Assembly (NCBI GenBank): GCA_020058145.1
Contig: JAGVEP010000293.1
Location: 1-5,312 of the forward strand
Reading direction: 5' to 3'
Length of the DNA: 5,312 nucleotides
Source: Phycisphaerae bacterium
Lineage (GTDB): Bacteria; Planctomycetota; Phycisphaerae; UBA1845; Fen-1342
The translations under genes and the position numbers were made by a program. The notes under the pieces were generated by a model. It saw only the letters and a program-made list of their open reading frames with translations, did not search any database and had not been told where the DNA came from. This document shows, piece by piece, positions 5,138 through 5,312 of the stretch. The first letter of the stretch is position 1; each line of letters starts with the position of its first letter.

Positions 5138-5160
5138 GTAGCGGCCGGGCTCTGCCCCGG
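5138..5160 (+). repeat. 23-base repeat, copy 2
   Basis: This is identical over 23 bases to 5078-5100. Its hairpin is slightly damaged because the sequence after CCCGG differs (GCG instead of CCG at 5161-5163). The following bases diverge from what follows copy 1 but keep a GGCAGATGCC-like stretch (5163-5172), reminiscent of GGCAAGATGCC after copy 1. Confidence 0.85.
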
Positions 5161-5189
5161 GCGGCAGATGCCCGCAGGCGTTCGGCGGC

Positions 5190-5228
5190 GCTAGTCCGAA
5201 GTTCCGGGACCGGCTAGCCCGAAGTTCC
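5190..5228 (+). repeat. Tandem pair of a 16-base CTAG-containing repeat
   Basis: GCTAGTCCGAAGTTCC (5190-5205) and GCTAGCCCGAAGTTCC (5213-5228) differ at one base and have a 23-base period. They are unrelated in sequence to the 23-base repeat just upstream, so two repeat families lie side by side here. Function unknown. Confidence 0.75.
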
Positions 5229-5312
5229 TCCTGCAATCGTGCGGTTTCCCTTGCTGGCGTCTGGACTTACGTGATTTTTGTGTTTCCCGTTACTGGGTAC
5301 AACTCGAGCAGC
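5229..5312. other. Non-coding right edge
   Basis: I see no supportable gene. The AT content rises around 5270-5286 (GTGATTTTTGTGTTTCC), which might belong to the promoter region of a gene beyond the window, but no -35/-10 pair with good spacing is evident. Confidence 0.35.

Noticed and set aside
5078..5228. A CRISPR array from regularly spaced repeats
   Set aside because: There are only two copies of each unit, the two families differ, the spacer lengths are not alike (37 and 7 bases), and there are no cas genes.
5264..5302. A promoter at the right edge driving a gene beyond the window
   Set aside because: TACAAC near 5298 has no acceptable -35 at 16-18 bases and no gene start is visible.

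Overview
This GC-rich window looks like part of a bacterial chromosome. A planctomycete or a relative is my best guess. That guess rests on overall style: high GC, dispersed hairpin repeats after genes, and lone lipoprotein and membrane genes with wide spacers. No marker gene supports it.

Left end (1-711), all on the minus strand: a mobile-element graveyard. A DUF6788-type accessory protein (336-677) is followed by the N-terminus of its partner transposase (about 191-331). That transposase is cut off where another insertion sequence begins. The inner element has a recognisable end (about 167-184), a near-consensus promoter, a strong ribosome binding site and the first 31 codons of its own transposase (1-94), which runs off the window. 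The result is one IS nested inside another.

Middle: a minus-strand gene for a single-pass membrane protein of unknown function (857-1489) is divergent from a plus-strand gene for a probable lipoprotein alpha/beta-hydrolase (1722-2633). Between them lie about 230 bases holding an 11-base-phased direct repeat.

Right: two plus-strand genes of surface-polysaccharide synthesis. One is a GT4-type glycosyltransferase with a TTG start (2768-3886). The other is GDP-mannose 4,6-dehydratase (gmd, 4062-5081), which makes GDP-4-keto-6-deoxy-mannose, the precursor of GDP-fucose, GDP-rhamnose and related sugars. A glycosyltransferase beside a nucleotide-sugar enzyme suggests O-antigen, capsule or exopolysaccharide assembly. 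The 175-base spacer, rich in inverted repeats, means the two are not translationally coupled.

Right end (5078-5312): two tandem repeat families and hairpins. One repeat copy supplies the stop codon of gmd. No gene can be supported there.

I found no strong case for a wholly new system. The most interesting items are the nested IS junction, the apparent ATT start (or lost ATG) of the interrupted transposase, the promoter almost on top of the DUF6788 start codon, and the repeat that overlaps the gmd stop.
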